DNA from: Microbacterium cremeum
Lineage (GTDB): Bacteria; Actinomycetota; Actinomycetes; Actinomycetales; Microbacteriaceae
DNA length: 64,000 nt
Assembly: GCF_015277855.1 (NCBI RefSeq)
Contig: NZ_CP063812.1
Span: 2,542,001 to 2,606,000 of the forward strand
Direction: 5' to 3'
The first letter of the stretch is position 1. Each line of letters starts with the position of its first letter. The notes below the pieces were generated by a model, which was not told the origin of the DNA, made no database searches, and saw only the letters and a program-made list of their open reading frames with translations. Positions 45,165 to 54,638 of the stretch are shown piece by piece. Made by a program: the position numbers and the translations under genes.

Positions 45165-46394
45165 TCAGATGCCGATGACCTGCAGCCCGTCGGCGACGAT
45201 GCGGCCGTCGTGGATCACGGTCCGGTCGACCCCGCGGTCCATGACAGCGCTCGTCGGGGTCTCGCCGTCGACCAGCACGAGGTCGGCCCGGTCTCCGGCG
45301 GCGACGCCGGGCCGGTCTCCCACGCCGCCGACGCGAGGCGACGAGTGACTCATGATCGACGCGCCGCCCACGGTCGCGACGGCGAGCGCGAGTTCGATGT
45401 GATCGTCGCGCCGGAACCCGTTGACGAAGGCGAGCTGCCACGTGCGGTCGAGCATGTCGCAGTTGCCGTAGGGGCTCCAGTAGTCGCGCTGGCCGTCTTC
45501 GCCGAGCCCGACGCGCACGCCGGCTTCGGCGAGCTGCACGAGCGGGAGGTGACCGCTCGTCGAGGGAGCGATCGTCGCCATCGCGATGTCGAGCTCGGCG
45601 AACTCGTCGACGAGACGCCGGCTCACGGCCTCCGACACGGAGCCCAGCGCGTACGCGTGCGACAGCGTCACCTTGCCCTGCATCCCGAGGGCGCGAGTGC
45701 GTTCGAGCACGAGCTCGGTGCTGAACACTGCGAGCTCGCCGGGCTCGTGAAGGTGGATGTCGACCTCGACCTGGTACTTCTCGGCCAGCCCGAACACGAT
45801 GTCGAGGTGCGTCACGGGGTCGCGATCGAGCTGGCAGGGATCGATGCCGCCCATGACGTCGGAGCCTTGCCGGAGGGACTCTTCGAGATACTCGACGGTC
45901 CCCGGCTCGCGCAGGATGCCCGCCTGCGGGAACGTCATGATCTGGACATCGGCGTGGTCGCGGAACCGCTCCTTCGTGGCGACCACCGACTCGAACTTCT
46001 CGAGCCTGCAGTCCACATCGACCTGCGCGTAGGTGCGCACGCGGGTGGTGCCGCGCGCGATCATCCGCTCGAGCGTTCCTGCGACGATCTCGGCGTGCGG
46101 GACGTCCGTGTCGCGCCAGTGCGCCCGGTCGTTCAGCATCATGCCCCACACGCCCGGCGCACCCCCATCCTTGCCGACGGCGCTGTGCGGGCGGAACGGA
46201 AGCCCGATGCGAGACGAGTCCAGGTGCACGTGCACGTCGCTGAACGACGGCAGGAGGAGTCGTCCGCGTCCGTCGAGGTCGTCGGGCTCGGCGACGGCCT
46301 CTGGGGCGTGCGGGCGCACCGCCGCGATGCGGTCCCCGTCGAGGACGACGTCGGCGGAGTCGGCGCCCCAGGGGCGCACGTTTCGGATGATCAC
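45165..46394 (-). CDS. Amidohydrolase-superfamily deaminase (CodA/cytosine deaminase-like)
   Basis: A 409-residue metal-dependent hydrolase. The metal sites are visible as HVHLDSSR, DIHLHEPG, LSHAYAL and the catalytic Asp segment GLGEDGQRDYWSPYGN, an order typical of cytosine-deaminase and related N-isopropylammelide-type enzymes in subtype III. The substrate is probably a pyrimidine or triazine-like ring; it cannot be fixed from sequence. GTG 46394 has AAGGA about seven bases upstream. It lies between hpf and the accessory block. Confidence 0.8.
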   Translation of the reverse strand: MIIRNVRPWGADSADVVLDGDRIAAVRPHAPEAVAEPDDLDGRGRLLLPSFSDVHVHLDSSRIGLPFRPHSAVGKDGGAPGVWGMMLNDRAHWRDTDVPHAEIVAGTLERMIARGTTRVRTYAQVDVDCRLEKFESVVATKERFRDHADVQIMTFPQAGILREPGTVEYLEESLRQGSDVMGGIDPCQLDRDPVTHLDIVFGLAEKYQVEVDIHLHEPGELAVFSTELVLERTRALGMQGKVTLSHAYALGSVSEAVSRRLVDEFAELDIAMATIAPSTSGHLPLVQLAEAGVRVGLGEDGQRDYWSPYGNCDMLDRTWQLAFVNGFRRDDHIELALAVATVGGASIMSHSSPRVGGVGDRPGVAAGDRADLVLVDGETPTSAVMDRGVDRTVIHDGRIVADGLQVIGI

Positions 46395-46504
46395 GCAGGT
46401 CCTTCCGGAAGGGATGCCGCATCGCCGGGCATCGGCGGCTCACGCCCGCGAACGAGCGGAGGGTGCGGCCGCGACGGCCGCACCCTCCATTGTCGGTCCT
46501 CGAC

Positions 46505-47164
46505 TCAGGACGCCAGCTCGTCCGGCTGCGCCTGCGTGGTCAGCGAGATGACGCCGTAGTCCCAGCCCTTGCGTCGGTACACGACGCTGGGGTGGTCGGT
46601 GCGGGCGTCGATGAAGAGGAAGAAGTCGTGGCCGACCAGCTCCATCCGATCGACCGCCTCCTCCACCGACATCCACTCCGGGTGGAACTCCTTGGTGCGG
46701 ATGACGACGGGCGTGTAGCCCACTTCCTCCTCATTGCCGGTCACGATCGGGATCTCGCCCGTCGCGACGGCGCGCAGCACGTCGAGGGACGCCGGCTGCA
46801 GATCGATACCCTGCAGCGAGCCGCTTCCCTTCTCGAACTTCGCGCCTCGGGGGTGGTTGCGTGCGTCGACGCGCTTGTCCTTCGCGCGGCGAAGCTGTTC
46901 GCACAGCTTGTCGACAGCGAGATCCAGTGCCGCGAACTTGTCGCCGTCCGTGGCCTCCGCCCTGATGACAGGCCCTCGGCCGTTCACCGTGAGCTCGACC
47001 GTGTCGTCCTCCATTCGCCCGTTGTGGTACGCGCGGTGGGTGACTTTGACATCCACGCGCTGAGCGCGCGGAGCGAGGTGCTCGATGCGGACGGCCTTCT
47101 CTTCGACGACACTGCGGAAGCGATCCGTGATCCCGACTCCCACGCCGACGATGCTGGTTTCCAT
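46505..47164 (-). CDS. hpf: Ribosome hibernation promoting factor, long form
   Basis: The 219-residue long HPF dimerises 70S ribosomes into 100S particles in stationary phase. The N-terminal S30AE domain (residues 1-100; SIVGVGVGITDRFRSVVEEK) and the C-terminal dimerisation domain (about 155-215; EVGYTPVVIRTKEFHPEW) are both present. A strong AAGGAGG site stands six bases before ATG 47164. It lies downstream of comF in the mtrAB-lpqB-comF-hpf cluster. The usual next gene, secA, is about 11 kb away. Confidence 0.94.
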   Translation of the reverse strand: METSIVGVGVGITDRFRSVVEEKAVRIEHLAPRAQRVDVKVTHRAYHNGRMEDDTVELTVNGRGPVIRAEATDGDKFAALDLAVDKLCEQLRRAKDKRVDARNHPRGAKFEKGSGSLQGIDLQPASLDVLRAVATGEIPIVTGNEEEVGYTPVVIRTKEFHPEWMSVEEAVDRMELVGHDFFLFIDARTDHPSVVYRRKGWDYGVISLTTQAQPDELAS

Positions 47165-47286
47165 CCCTGACCTCCTTGTTCCGGTCCCCCCGGCCAAGGG
47201 CGGACCATGAGTCGCCTTGTGCCCCCCACCGTAGTCGGGCGTTCCGACTCTGTCACCTGTGAGTTTGCGATCACGTCGGTATCGGG

Positions 47287-47952
47287 TCACCGGGTTCGGC
47301 CAGGATGCCGCGGCGTGGCGGCGACGGTGACCGCCGCGACGACGTCGGCGCCCGCTGCCCGCAGCGCACGCACGGCCTCGGCGAGCGTCGCCCCGGTGGT
47401 GACGACGTCGTCGACCACCACGACGCGCCGGCCCGCGGCATCCGGCGATCCTCGCAGACTGCCCGCCACGTTGCGCCGCCGGCTCTCACGATCGAGACCC
47501 CGCTGGTCGCCCGTGCGTCGCGTGTACGTCAGGAGGCGGTGCGGGCGCCGGCCCGCGCGACGGATCAGCAGGTCGGGCACGCGGAAGCCTCGGCGGCGGT
47601 ACGAGGCTCGTGCGGTGGGCACGGGCACGAGGCGCGCGCCGTGCGCCCCGGCACGGGCGAGCGCGACCTCGAGCGCCGGGGCCAGCGCCCGGGCCAGCCC
47701 CGTACGGCCGTCCTCTTTGATCGCCCGCACGACCCGAGCGGGTGTGCCTTCGAAGGCCAGGGCGCTCCAGAGCGCGACCGTGCCGCCGGGCACCTCGAGC
47801 GTCCAGTGCGTGGGCCTCGGCTCGAGCGCGAGGATGCACGCCTCGCACAGGGCGGTGTCGGGCTCGTCGCACCCGGCGCACGCGACGGGCAGGAGCAGCG
47901 CGAGCGCGTCGGCGCAGGCCGCACGCACAGCGAGGAAGAGGGCTCGTGACAC
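47287..47952 (-). CDS. comF: ComF-family phosphoribosyltransferase-like protein
   Basis: A 221-residue protein with an N-terminal zinc motif (CAGCDEPDTALCEAC) and a C-terminal PRTase fold with the PRPP loop VVVVDDVVTTGATLAEA. ComF acts in natural competence in firmicutes; in actinobacteria its role is unclear. GTG 47952 (SRALFLAVRAAC) is chosen because the much longer upstream frame is antisense shadow of lpqB. It is followed by hpf on the same strand. Confidence 0.85.
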   Translation of the reverse strand: MSRALFLAVRAACADALALLLPVACAGCDEPDTALCEACILALEPRPTHWTLEVPGGTVALWSALAFEGTPARVVRAIKEDGRTGLARALAPALEVALARAGAHGARLVPVPTARASYRRRGFRVPDLLIRRAGRRPHRLLTYTRRTGDQRGLDRESRRRNVAGSLRGSPDAAGRRVVVVDDVVTTGATLAEAVRALRAAGADVVAAVTVAATPRHPGRTR

Positions 47953-48031
47953 GGACCCACCCTGTCGCGCACGGACAGGCCGGGCCGCGTGATGCCGCGA
48001 GTCGGTGGACAACGAGCCGCGCAGGGTCGCT

Positions 48032-48055
48032 GGGGAGGAGCCTCTGCGCCTCCCC
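48032..48055 (-). terminator. Hairpin after lpqB
   Basis: Arms GGGGAGG (48032-48038) and CCTCCCC (48049-48055) with a ten-base loop, just past the lpqB stop. No T-run; a weak terminator candidate between lpqB and comF. Confidence 0.4.
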
Positions 48056-48065
48056 GGCGATGCCG

Positions 48066-49757
48066 CTACTGCGGGGCGCCCTGCTGCGTCGCCAGCACGA
48101 GCACGCCGGTCATGGTCGGCTGCCACGTGACACCGCGCTTCACATACAGCGTGCCGTCGGCCGCCCGCAGGCGCAGGCTCGACAGGCCGTTGCCGCCGGC
48201 GATCGACGACGAGTCGGCGGGGGCGGTCGTGGACGCCGACGGACCGCCCACCGTCTGCTCGAGCACCGTCCACCCGCTCGCGTCGCCGGCGAGCACTCCG
48301 ATCGTCGCGTCGTCGATCCAGGTGACCGCGCTGGCCGGAGCCCCGACGATGGCGAGCTGCAGCGGCGTGCCGAGAGCGATCGGCAACCCGTCGGAGTCGC
48401 GCACTACGCCGGCCACCCACAGCATGGTCCGCCCGCCCGCCGTGACCGTCGCGGTGAGCCGCGTGCCGTCGCGCGACAGCGCCATCGCGCTGATGGCCGT
48501 CGCTCCGGGCCAGGCGTCCTCGATCTCGCGCATCTCCCCCGACCGCAGGTAGACGCGCAGCGCCGCGGGCTCCTCGCGCGGAGCACTCCAGACGTTCCCC
48601 TCCGGATCGACCGTCGGATCGACCAGTCCGGGGCGGTCGTCCAGCGGCTCCATGTCCGTGCCGTCTGCGTACACGCGCACCACCTCGCCGCCGGCCAGTC
48701 GCACGCCGGCGATGTCGCGGTCGGGCGCGACCTGGATCGCGGCGGGAGCCTGCTCGAGCTCGACGACCTGGGCCGTCAGCCCCGGGATCGGCTCGAGCTC
48801 CTCGCCGACGAGGAACCCGAACCCCGCCTCGGTGTACACCAGCGGCGACGCGGGCAGGCGCGTCGAGCGCGTCTCGACCGGCTGCGCCGTGAGGGGCGTG
48901 GTCGCGGTGCGCATCTCGACGTCGAGCACGCCCGCCGCCGCGAGGCTGGCCTCGAGCTGCGTGAGCATGCGGTCGAGGGTCTCGCGCCCGGCCGCGGCGG
49001 CGTCCTCGGTGAGCTCGACCTGCGCGACGCCGCCGTCGTTGAGCACGAGCTGTGCGGTGACCCCGTCGGGGAAGGCGGTGACGACGGATTCCACGAGCCA
49101 CTCGCTCCGCGGCTGATTCACGAGGGCGCGGCTGATGCGTGTCTCGGCGTTCCCCGTCGGGAACCACCGCACATCGGGCACGAGGTAGTCCCACGTCGGA
49201 TCGAAGTACATGATCGGGTACCGGTGGAACACGCGGGGGAACTGGTCACGGTCGACCACGACGCCGTCGGGCGCGTCGGTGATGCGCCATTCGCCGTCGG
49301 ACTGCTGCCTCAGCGTGAACGGCAGGCTGCGCTCGGCGAGCTCGGCCCGCTCATAGGCTCCGCGATCGTCGACCGTCGCGACGGCGTCGTACGAGAAGTC
49401 GACTGCGCCGCCTTCGGACTCCGAGTACGTGCGGTCGGCGGCGATGTCGACGGTGACGCTCGCTTCGGGATCCCACTCGCCACGGAACCCGGGTGCGAGG
49501 AATTCGCGGGCGACCGACCACTTGCCATCGGCCCCCGGCCCCGTGCCGGCGTTGATGAACCCCTCCACGATCTCGGCGGGCGACGCCCCCGGCTGGGGCA
49601 GATTCGGCAGGAACACGAAGTTCTGCGACTCGTCGGCGGTCGTGCCCCTCGCGTTGCCGTACTCGACGGGTCCGCTCGTCGCGAACCCGCCGCACGCGGT
49701 GAGCACCAGCGCGCTCAGCGCCACGACGGCGGCCAGGATGCCGCGCCGCGCGGTCAT
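48066..49757 (-). CDS. lpqB: Lipoprotein LpqB, MtrAB accessory
   Basis: A 563-residue lipoprotein. The signal peptide ends in the lipobox LTAC with Cys22. A GerMN domain lies in the middle (SEWLVESVVTAFPDGV) and the C-terminal half is a beta-propeller-like LpqB domain. LpqB binds the MtrB extracellular domain and tunes MtrA phosphorylation, with effects on cell division and envelope. ATG 49757 overlaps the mtrB stop by four bases. The Leu/Ala-rich signal and Cys position are clear. Confidence 0.92.
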   Translation of the reverse strand: MTARRGILAAVVALSALVLTACGGFATSGPVEYGNARGTTADESQNFVFLPNLPQPGASPAEIVEGFINAGTGPGADGKWSVAREFLAPGFRGEWDPEASVTVDIAADRTYSESEGGAVDFSYDAVATVDDRGAYERAELAERSLPFTLRQQSDGEWRITDAPDGVVVDRDQFPRVFHRYPIMYFDPTWDYLVPDVRWFPTGNAETRISRALVNQPRSEWLVESVVTAFPDGVTAQLVLNDGGVAQVELTEDAAAAGRETLDRMLTQLEASLAAAGVLDVEMRTATTPLTAQPVETRSTRLPASPLVYTEAGFGFLVGEELEPIPGLTAQVVELEQAPAAIQVAPDRDIAGVRLAGGEVVRVYADGTDMEPLDDRPGLVDPTVDPEGNVWSAPREEPAALRVYLRSGEMREIEDAWPGATAISAMALSRDGTRLTATVTAGGRTMLWVAGVVRDSDGLPIALGTPLQLAIVGAPASAVTWIDDATIGVLAGDASGWTVLEQTVGGPSASTTAPADSSSIAGGNGLSSLRLRAADGTLYVKRGVTWQPTMTGVLVLATQQGAPQ

Positions 49758-51559
49758 GGCGCACCTCGCCGGTTCGCGGCATCCGTCGTCGTCACGCGCC
49801 CGTCGCGTGCCGTCGTGACGCGCGGCACCTCGATGGGCTGCGTGAGGCCCAGCTCGTCGGCAGGGGCGGTCCCGTCGTCGCCCGGATCGATGGGAAGCGG
49901 GGACGGGCCGCTCAGTGGCGCACTCGTGCGCGGAAGAGTGAGCACGAAGTTGCTGCCGCGCCCGATCTCCGACCACACCGCGAGCTCGCCGCCGTGCAGC
50001 TTCGCGTCGCCGAGGGCGATCGACAGTCCGAGGCCCGTGCCGCCGATCGTGCGCTTGCGCGAAGGGTCGGCGCGCCAGAAGCGGTCGAACACCCGCTCCG
50101 CGTCGTCGGGGGTCATGCCGAGGCCGTAGTCGCGCACGCCGATCGCGACGGCGTGCTGATTGCTGTCGACGCTGACGACGATCGGACGACCTTCGCCATG
50201 TTCGATCGCGTTGCCGAGCAGGTTGCGGACGATGCGCCGCACCCGGCGGGGGTCCATGTCGACCGGCGAATACCCGCCCGGAGCCACCAGCCGCACGTCC
50301 GAGCCATGCTGCTCGGCCAGCTGATGCATCGAGCCGATGACGTCTTCGGCGAGGTGGGCGAGACTCGTGGGCTCGAGCTCGAGCTGGACCGAGCCCGCGT
50401 CGTAGCGGCTGATCTCGAGGAGGTCGGTGAGGAGCACCTCGAATCGCTGCACCTGGGCGTTGAGCAGCTCGGCGGCACGCGCCGTCGCCGGGTCGAACTC
50501 GTCGCGCTGATCGTTGATCATGTCGGCCGCGAGGCGGATGGTGGTCAGCGGCGTGCGCAGCTCGTGCGAGACATCCGAGACGAATCGCTGCTGCACCAGC
50601 GACAGGTCGGCGAGCTCCTTGATCTGCGACTCGATGCTGTCGGCCATCGCGTTGAACGAGCGGCCGAGGGTGGCCAGCTCGTCTTCGCCGCGCACCGGCA
50701 GCCGCACGCCGAGTTCTCCCGCGGCGAGGCGTGCGCTGGTGTCGGCCGCTTCGCCGACCGGGGTCGTCACCGAGCGCAGCACGAACCACGCGATGCCGCT
50801 GATGAGCAGCACGAGCCCGATGCCGACGATCCACAGCGTGCCCTGCACGAAGCCGAGCGTCTGCGGCGCGTTCGACAGGTCGTACCCGAGGTACAGCTCG
50901 TACGACGCGACGCCCGGCACCTCGAGCTGCTGGCCCACCAGGATGCCGGGGACCGTCTCGTCCGTGCCGGTGGGAAGCGCGATCGACTGCCAGAACTGCC
51001 AGTCGGGGTCGTCGCGGACGCTCGTGCGTAGGCCCTCGCCGAGGACGTCGTAGATCGCGCTGAAGTCGGAGCTGACGTCCTGCGGAGCGTTCGGCACCGG
51101 TGGCCCGATGCGGAACGCTGCGACGAGCTCCGCCGAGGAGCGCTCGCCGAGCGTGCGCATCGCCGAGTTCATGACGTTCTGCAGCTGGGCGGTATCGCTC
51201 TGCACCGCGGCGTCGAGGGTCGCCTGCGCGGCGGTGCGGGCCTGCGCCGCGTCGGCGAGGACCTGATCCTTGCGCGAGACGAAGAGGTCGTTCTGGATCG
51301 CGAGCGCCATCCACACGCACGCGACGAGCACCGCGAACGCGGTGAGCCCGAGCGTCACCAGGATCGTGCGGAAGCGCAGCGAGCGGCGCCACAGCGTCGC
51401 GATGTTCCCCGGCCAGGCGCGCCACAGGCGCCAGCCCGTCAGCGGCGTGCGGGTGGCCGTGATCCCCGTCGTCGGAGCCGTCACGGCGGGGCCCGTTCGC
51501 CCGGTGGTCGTGCGCGCGCTGCCGGAGCCGCGCGGAGCGGGCGTGGGGGCGGCCTTCAC
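49754..51559 (-). CDS. mtrB: Sensor histidine kinase MtrB
   Basis: The 601-residue membrane kinase of the MtrAB system, which controls cell-wall and division genes. Two helices (about 64-86 and 242-262) enclose the extracytoplasmic domain; HAMP follows, then the HisKA segment SDVSHELRTPLTTIR with His332 and HATPase motifs (RNLLGNAIEHGEG, YGLGMTPDDAERVFDRF, GGTGLGLSIA). The C-terminus adds a Pro-rich extension. It lies eight bases after mtrA and overlaps lpqB. Confidence 0.94.
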   Translation of the reverse strand: MKAAPTPAPRGSGSARTTTGRTGPAVTAPTTGITATRTPLTGWRLWRAWPGNIATLWRRSLRFRTILVTLGLTAFAVLVACVWMALAIQNDLFVSRKDQVLADAAQARTAAQATLDAAVQSDTAQLQNVMNSAMRTLGERSSAELVAAFRIGPPVPNAPQDVSSDFSAIYDVLGEGLRTSVRDDPDWQFWQSIALPTGTDETVPGILVGQQLEVPGVASYELYLGYDLSNAPQTLGFVQGTLWIVGIGLVLLISGIAWFVLRSVTTPVGEAADTSARLAAGELGVRLPVRGEDELATLGRSFNAMADSIESQIKELADLSLVQQRFVSDVSHELRTPLTTIRLAADMINDQRDEFDPATARAAELLNAQVQRFEVLLTDLLEISRYDAGSVQLELEPTSLAHLAEDVIGSMHQLAEQHGSDVRLVAPGGYSPVDMDPRRVRRIVRNLLGNAIEHGEGRPIVVSVDSNQHAVAIGVRDYGLGMTPDDAERVFDRFWRADPSRKRTIGGTGLGLSIALGDAKLHGGELAVWSEIGRGSNFVLTLPRTSAPLSGPSPLPIDPGDDGTAPADELGLTQPIEVPRVTTARDGRVTTTDAANRRGAP

Positions 51560-51566
51560 CGCAGCC

Positions 51567-52247
51567 TCACACGACGGCGCCCGCGCGGTAGCCGACGCCT
51601 CGCACGGTCGTCACGATCTTCGGGTTGTCGGGATCTTTCTCGACCTTGGCGCGCAGCCGCTGCACGTGCACGTTCACCAGGCGCGTGTCGGCCTTGTAGT
51701 GATAACCCCAGACCTGCTCGAGCAGCATCTCGCGCGAGAACACCTGCTGCGGCTTCGACGCCAGCGCCACGAGCAGCTCGAACTCCAGCGGCGTGAGCGC
51801 GATCGGCCCGTCGCCACGACGGACCTCGTGCGCTGCGACGTCGACGGTCAGGTCGCCGATGCGCAGCGTGTCGTTGGTCGGCTGGCTCGAGGGGCGCAGG
51901 CGCGTGCGGATCCGCGCGACGAGCTCCTTGGGGTTGAACGGCTTGACGATGTAGTCGTCGGCGCCCGACTCGAGGCCCTTCACGACGTCGGCCGTGTCGG
52001 TGCGGGCCGTCAGCATGATGATCGGGATGCCGGACTCGGCGCGGATGCGCGTGCAGATCTCGATGCCGTCCATGCCCGGGAGCATGAGGTCGAGCAGGAT
52101 GAGCTCGGGCTTCTCAGTACGCCACGCCTCGACGGCCTGGGCACCGTCGGCGCAGAAGACGGTGTCGAAGCCTTCCGTGCGCAGCACGATGCCGATCATC
52201 TCGGCGAGGGCGGTGTCGTCGTCGACCACCAGGATGCGTGAAGTCAT
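51567..52247 (-). CDS. mtrA: Response regulator MtrA
   Basis: A 226-residue OmpR/PhoB-type regulator. The receiver has Asp53 in LILLDLMLPGMDG, the conserved Lys in IVKPFNPKEL, and the winged helix ends with the recognition helix (DTRLVNVHVQRLRAKVE) and VRGVGYR. It is phosphorylated by MtrB. ATG 52247 is chosen for the family length. Only about 120 bases separate it from the truncated group II intron, so the normal upstream neighbour has been replaced and its promoter region shortened or altered. Confidence 0.95.
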   Translation of the reverse strand: MTSRILVVDDDTALAEMIGIVLRTEGFDTVFCADGAQAVEAWRTEKPELILLDLMLPGMDGIEICTRIRAESGIPIIMLTARTDTADVVKGLESGADDYIVKPFNPKELVARIRTRLRPSSQPTNDTLRIGDLTVDVAAHEVRRGDGPIALTPLEFELLVALASKPQQVFSREMLLEQVWGYHYKADTRLVNVHVQRLRAKVEKDPDNPKIVTTVRGVGYRAGAVV

Positions 52248-52365
52248 CGCGCGCGTTCGTTCCTTTGCGTCAGGCACGGACGACGGCTCGCGCCGTCCCC
52301 ATGCGCTCCACACAGAGTAGTCGACCCTCCCTGGAGACGGGCCGAGCCCCGGCCGTGACCCCGCC

Positions 52366-53250
52366 GAACGCGACGGGATCGATCACGACGCGCTCATGCA
52401 TCGCGTCTGCGGTCGCATCGCCGACAAGCGGGTTCTGCGTCTGATCCGCGGGATCCTGAGCGTGGGTGTCCTCAGCGAGGACGGCGTGAACAGGGACACG
52501 TTCACCGGCACCCCGCAAGGCGGGGGTTCTGTCGCCGCTGCTGGCGAACATCGCCCTGTCCGTGGTGGACGGGCATTTCCAACGCAAGTGGGATGCGCTC
52601 GGGCCGCAATGGGCGCGCACGAAGCATCAACGCGCCGGGGGCGCGACGATGAAGCTGGTCCGCTACGCGGACGACTTCGTCGTCCTCGTCCGCGGCACCC
52701 GCGAGGGTGCCGACGCGCTCTGGGACGAGGTCGCCGCCGTGCTCGCGCCGATGGGTTTGCGCCTGTCGGTCGAGAAGACGATGGTCACGCACATAGACAC
52801 CGGGTTCGACTTCCTCGGGTGGCACATCCAGCGCCGCCGAATCAGAGGTCAGGGCGGGAAGACCGCGATATACACCTACCCCTCCCGGAAGTCTTTGGCC
52901 TCCATCAAGGACAAGGTGCGGACGCTGACCCGCCGGGCATCCCATCGAACGCTCGCGACCTGCTGCGCCGACTCAACCCGGCGTTGCGGGGCTGGTGCGC
53001 CTACTTCCAGCACGGCGTCGTGAAACACGTCTTCAGCTACATCGACCACTACGCCTTCTGGCGGATCGTCGGCTGGCTGAAGAAGCGACACCCCAAGCTG
53101 AACATGCGCACCCTCGTCAGGCGGCATCTGCCCCGGTGGCAGATCCGCGCCGAGGGGATCGAGTTCTTCCGCGCCAGGCAGGTCCCGGTGACCCGCTACC
53201 GCTACCGAGGAACCCGCATCCCAACCCCTTGGGCGATCGCCACGGCGTGA
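52366..53250 (+). pseudogene. Group II intron reverse transcriptase/maturase, frameshifted remnant
   Basis: The frame starts inside RT domain 3 (DGIDHDALMHRVCGRI), with no start codon. GTPQGG is followed by an extra G in a run at about 52522-52526, so the continuing VLSPLLANIALSVVDG is in another frame. RYADDFVVLV (the catalytic YADD) and GFDFLGWHIQRRR follow. A second shift near 52955, one base lost in ctcgcgacctg, returns to the first frame for RDLLRRLNPALRGWCAYFQHG and the maturase X domain to the stop at 53250. It cannot make a working protein. Confidence 0.85.
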
Positions 53251-53257
53251 CCACATG

Positions 53258-53346
53258 GAGAGCCGGATGCTCAGGAATGGCACGTCCGGTTCGGAGGGCA
53301 GCCAGCAGAAGCCCACCCGGCGCAAGCCGGACAGGGCGCTGCTGGC
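53258..53346 (+). ncRNA. Group II intron domains V and VI
   Basis: After the maturase stop, gagagccggatgctcaggaa (53258 on) begins a typical domain V hairpin, with cacgtccggttc as its 3' side. Domain VI runs 53301-53346 with arms GCCAGCAG and CTGCTGGC and an inner stem CGGC-GCAA-GCCG with a GNRA-type loop. The structure looks intact, so this end may still act if supplied with the rest in trans. Confidence 0.7.
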
Positions 53347-53350
53347 CGAC

Positions 53351-53880
53351 CCTACACGTATGTCTGGACGTGGTCCGGATGGGTCTACGTCGCGTTCGTG
53401 TTCGACGCGCACTCCCGCCGCATCCTCGGCTGGCGCGCTGCGACCTCGATGACGACCCCGCTGGTGTTGGACTGCCTCGACATGGCGCTCTGGACGCGCC
53501 GCCGCGAAGGCGTCGCCGGGTTCGCCGGGCTCACGCACCACACCGACGCCGGATCGGTCTATACGTCGATCGCCTTCACGGACCGGCTCATCGACGAGGG
53601 CATCGACGCGTCGGTCGGGTCCGTGGGCGACGCGTATGACAACTCACTCTCTGAATCGAAGATCGGGCTCTTCAAATCCGAACTCATCCACCACGAAGGC
53701 CCCTGGCGCGACATCGACCAGGTCGAAGCAGCGACCGCGTCCTGGGCGCTGTGGTTCAACACCGAACGCACCCGCGGCTCGATCGACGACCTCACACCCC
53801 TCGAAGTCGAACAACTAGACTACGCTCACACCGAACCGGTCGAGAGCCGGCTGACACCAGCAATACGCTCTCCGAACATG
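53351..53880 (+). pseudogene. IS3-family transposase, 5'-truncated by the intron
   Basis: An open frame from 53353 encodes the C-terminal part of an IS3-type DDE transposase: TYVWTWSGWVYVAFVFDAHS, then HHTDAGSVYTSIAF with the second catalytic Asp, GDAYDNSLSESKIGLFKSE with the catalytic Glu, and WFNTERTRGSIDD. The first Asp, expected in the DLTYV motif, lies just before the join with the intron and is missing. The family normally ends near residue 50 after the Glu block; here the frame continues into unrelated sequence up to 54117. Confidence 0.8.
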
Positions 53881-54167
53881 CCGGGGCGAGTCACGTTGGT
53901 CGACGCCGACCAGCTGGTGGGCGCATCCGCGGCGGCGTCGCTGGTGACCGGATGCCTCGACCTCATCGACAGTTCATGGCGCTGGCCGTCCTTCTGGGGA
54001 TTCATCCAGTCCCAGACTGAAAGCAACGGCAGCACGGTGCGGTGCGAGGACGGCACGTGGTCGACGTCCGGTGGCGTTCAGGGCGCTTGCTCCTGGCACG
54101 GCGGTGTCGGCGACTGATTCCTAGCCCGGTGTCGATCTGCAGCCTGGCTGGGATCTACCCGAGAACC
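53881..54167. other. Unassigned segment after the IS3 remnant
   Basis: About 290 bases between the IS3 remnant and the small membrane gene. The plus strand stays open to 54117 as an extension of the transposase frame (for example SSWRWPSFWGFIQSQTESNG); the minus strand is open at 53826-54056. Neither is recognised, and no ribosome site is clear. It may be the end of the IS with part of a lost gene. Confidence 0.5.
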
Positions 54168-54638
54168 TCACACTTGGGCGACGATCGCGACACACACCGC
54201 GATCATGGCTGCACCAAGGACCGTAAGGCAGGCAGCGAGCCAAAAAGCCACCAGTCTGTGGGACCCGGAGCGTCTCACCCCGGGAACGAGTCGTCCAGCG
54301 CGCCGCCCCAGAATGAGCCCGACCTGCCCCGCGACAAACAGGCCAATCCCAACGACATCGACCACGGGGTAGGCAGCGAGTGCCTGCGAGAGGAGTGCGG
54401 CGTCTGAACCCCACACGTCGCGAGCACCAAGAATCGCGATAAGGGGTCCTCCGAAGGCGACCCAAATTAGTGGTGAACTTTCCGGCTTGCCTTCAAGAGG
54501 TCGCCCGACGCGTCCGAGCGTTCCCACCAGTTGTGGGCGTACCCAAGCCCAGATCTGGCGGTGCCATCCGATGAGGAGCGGCCCCAGAGAGAAGATCAGC
54601 AAGAGAAGCATCGAAAGAGCAAGCACTCGCACATTCAT
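54168..54638 (-). CDS. Small four-helix membrane protein, probable immunity partner of the RHS protein
   Basis: A 156-residue membrane protein with about four helices (residues 4-24, 56-71, 91-110 and 129-152) and a basic loop at 111-128. Its ATG overlaps the stop of the giant RHS gene by four bases (ATGA), so it is made right after it. GC is visibly lower than in the surrounding chromosome. No family is recognised. Position directly after an RHS gene with a variable tip is where immunity genes sit, hence the inference; a secretion or processing role is possible. Confidence 0.6.
   Translation of the reverse strand: MNVRVLALSMLLLLIFSLGPLLIGWHRQIWAWVRPQLVGTLGRVGRPLEGKPESSPLIWVAFGGPLIAILGARDVWGSDAALLSQALAAYPVVDVVGIGLFVAGQVGLILGRRAGRLVPGVRRSGSHRLVAFWLAACLTVLGAAMIAVCVAIVAQV

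Larger units (their letters stand above)
52366..53350 (+). mobile_element. Group II intron, 5'-truncated
   Basis: The 3' part of a group II intron: a decayed maturase frame followed by domain V and VI RNA. The 5' end with domains I-III and the start of the RT domain are missing. The 3' end fits the junction with an IS3 transposase reading frame that begins at 53353, so the intron had inserted into that gene. The left end is joined to the mtrA upstream region at about 52366. Confidence 0.8.

Noticed and set aside
52366..53350. A working retron or defence reverse transcriptase
   Set aside because: The YADD protein has a maturase X domain and is followed by domain V and VI RNA, so it is a group II intron; it is also frameshifted twice and lacks its start.
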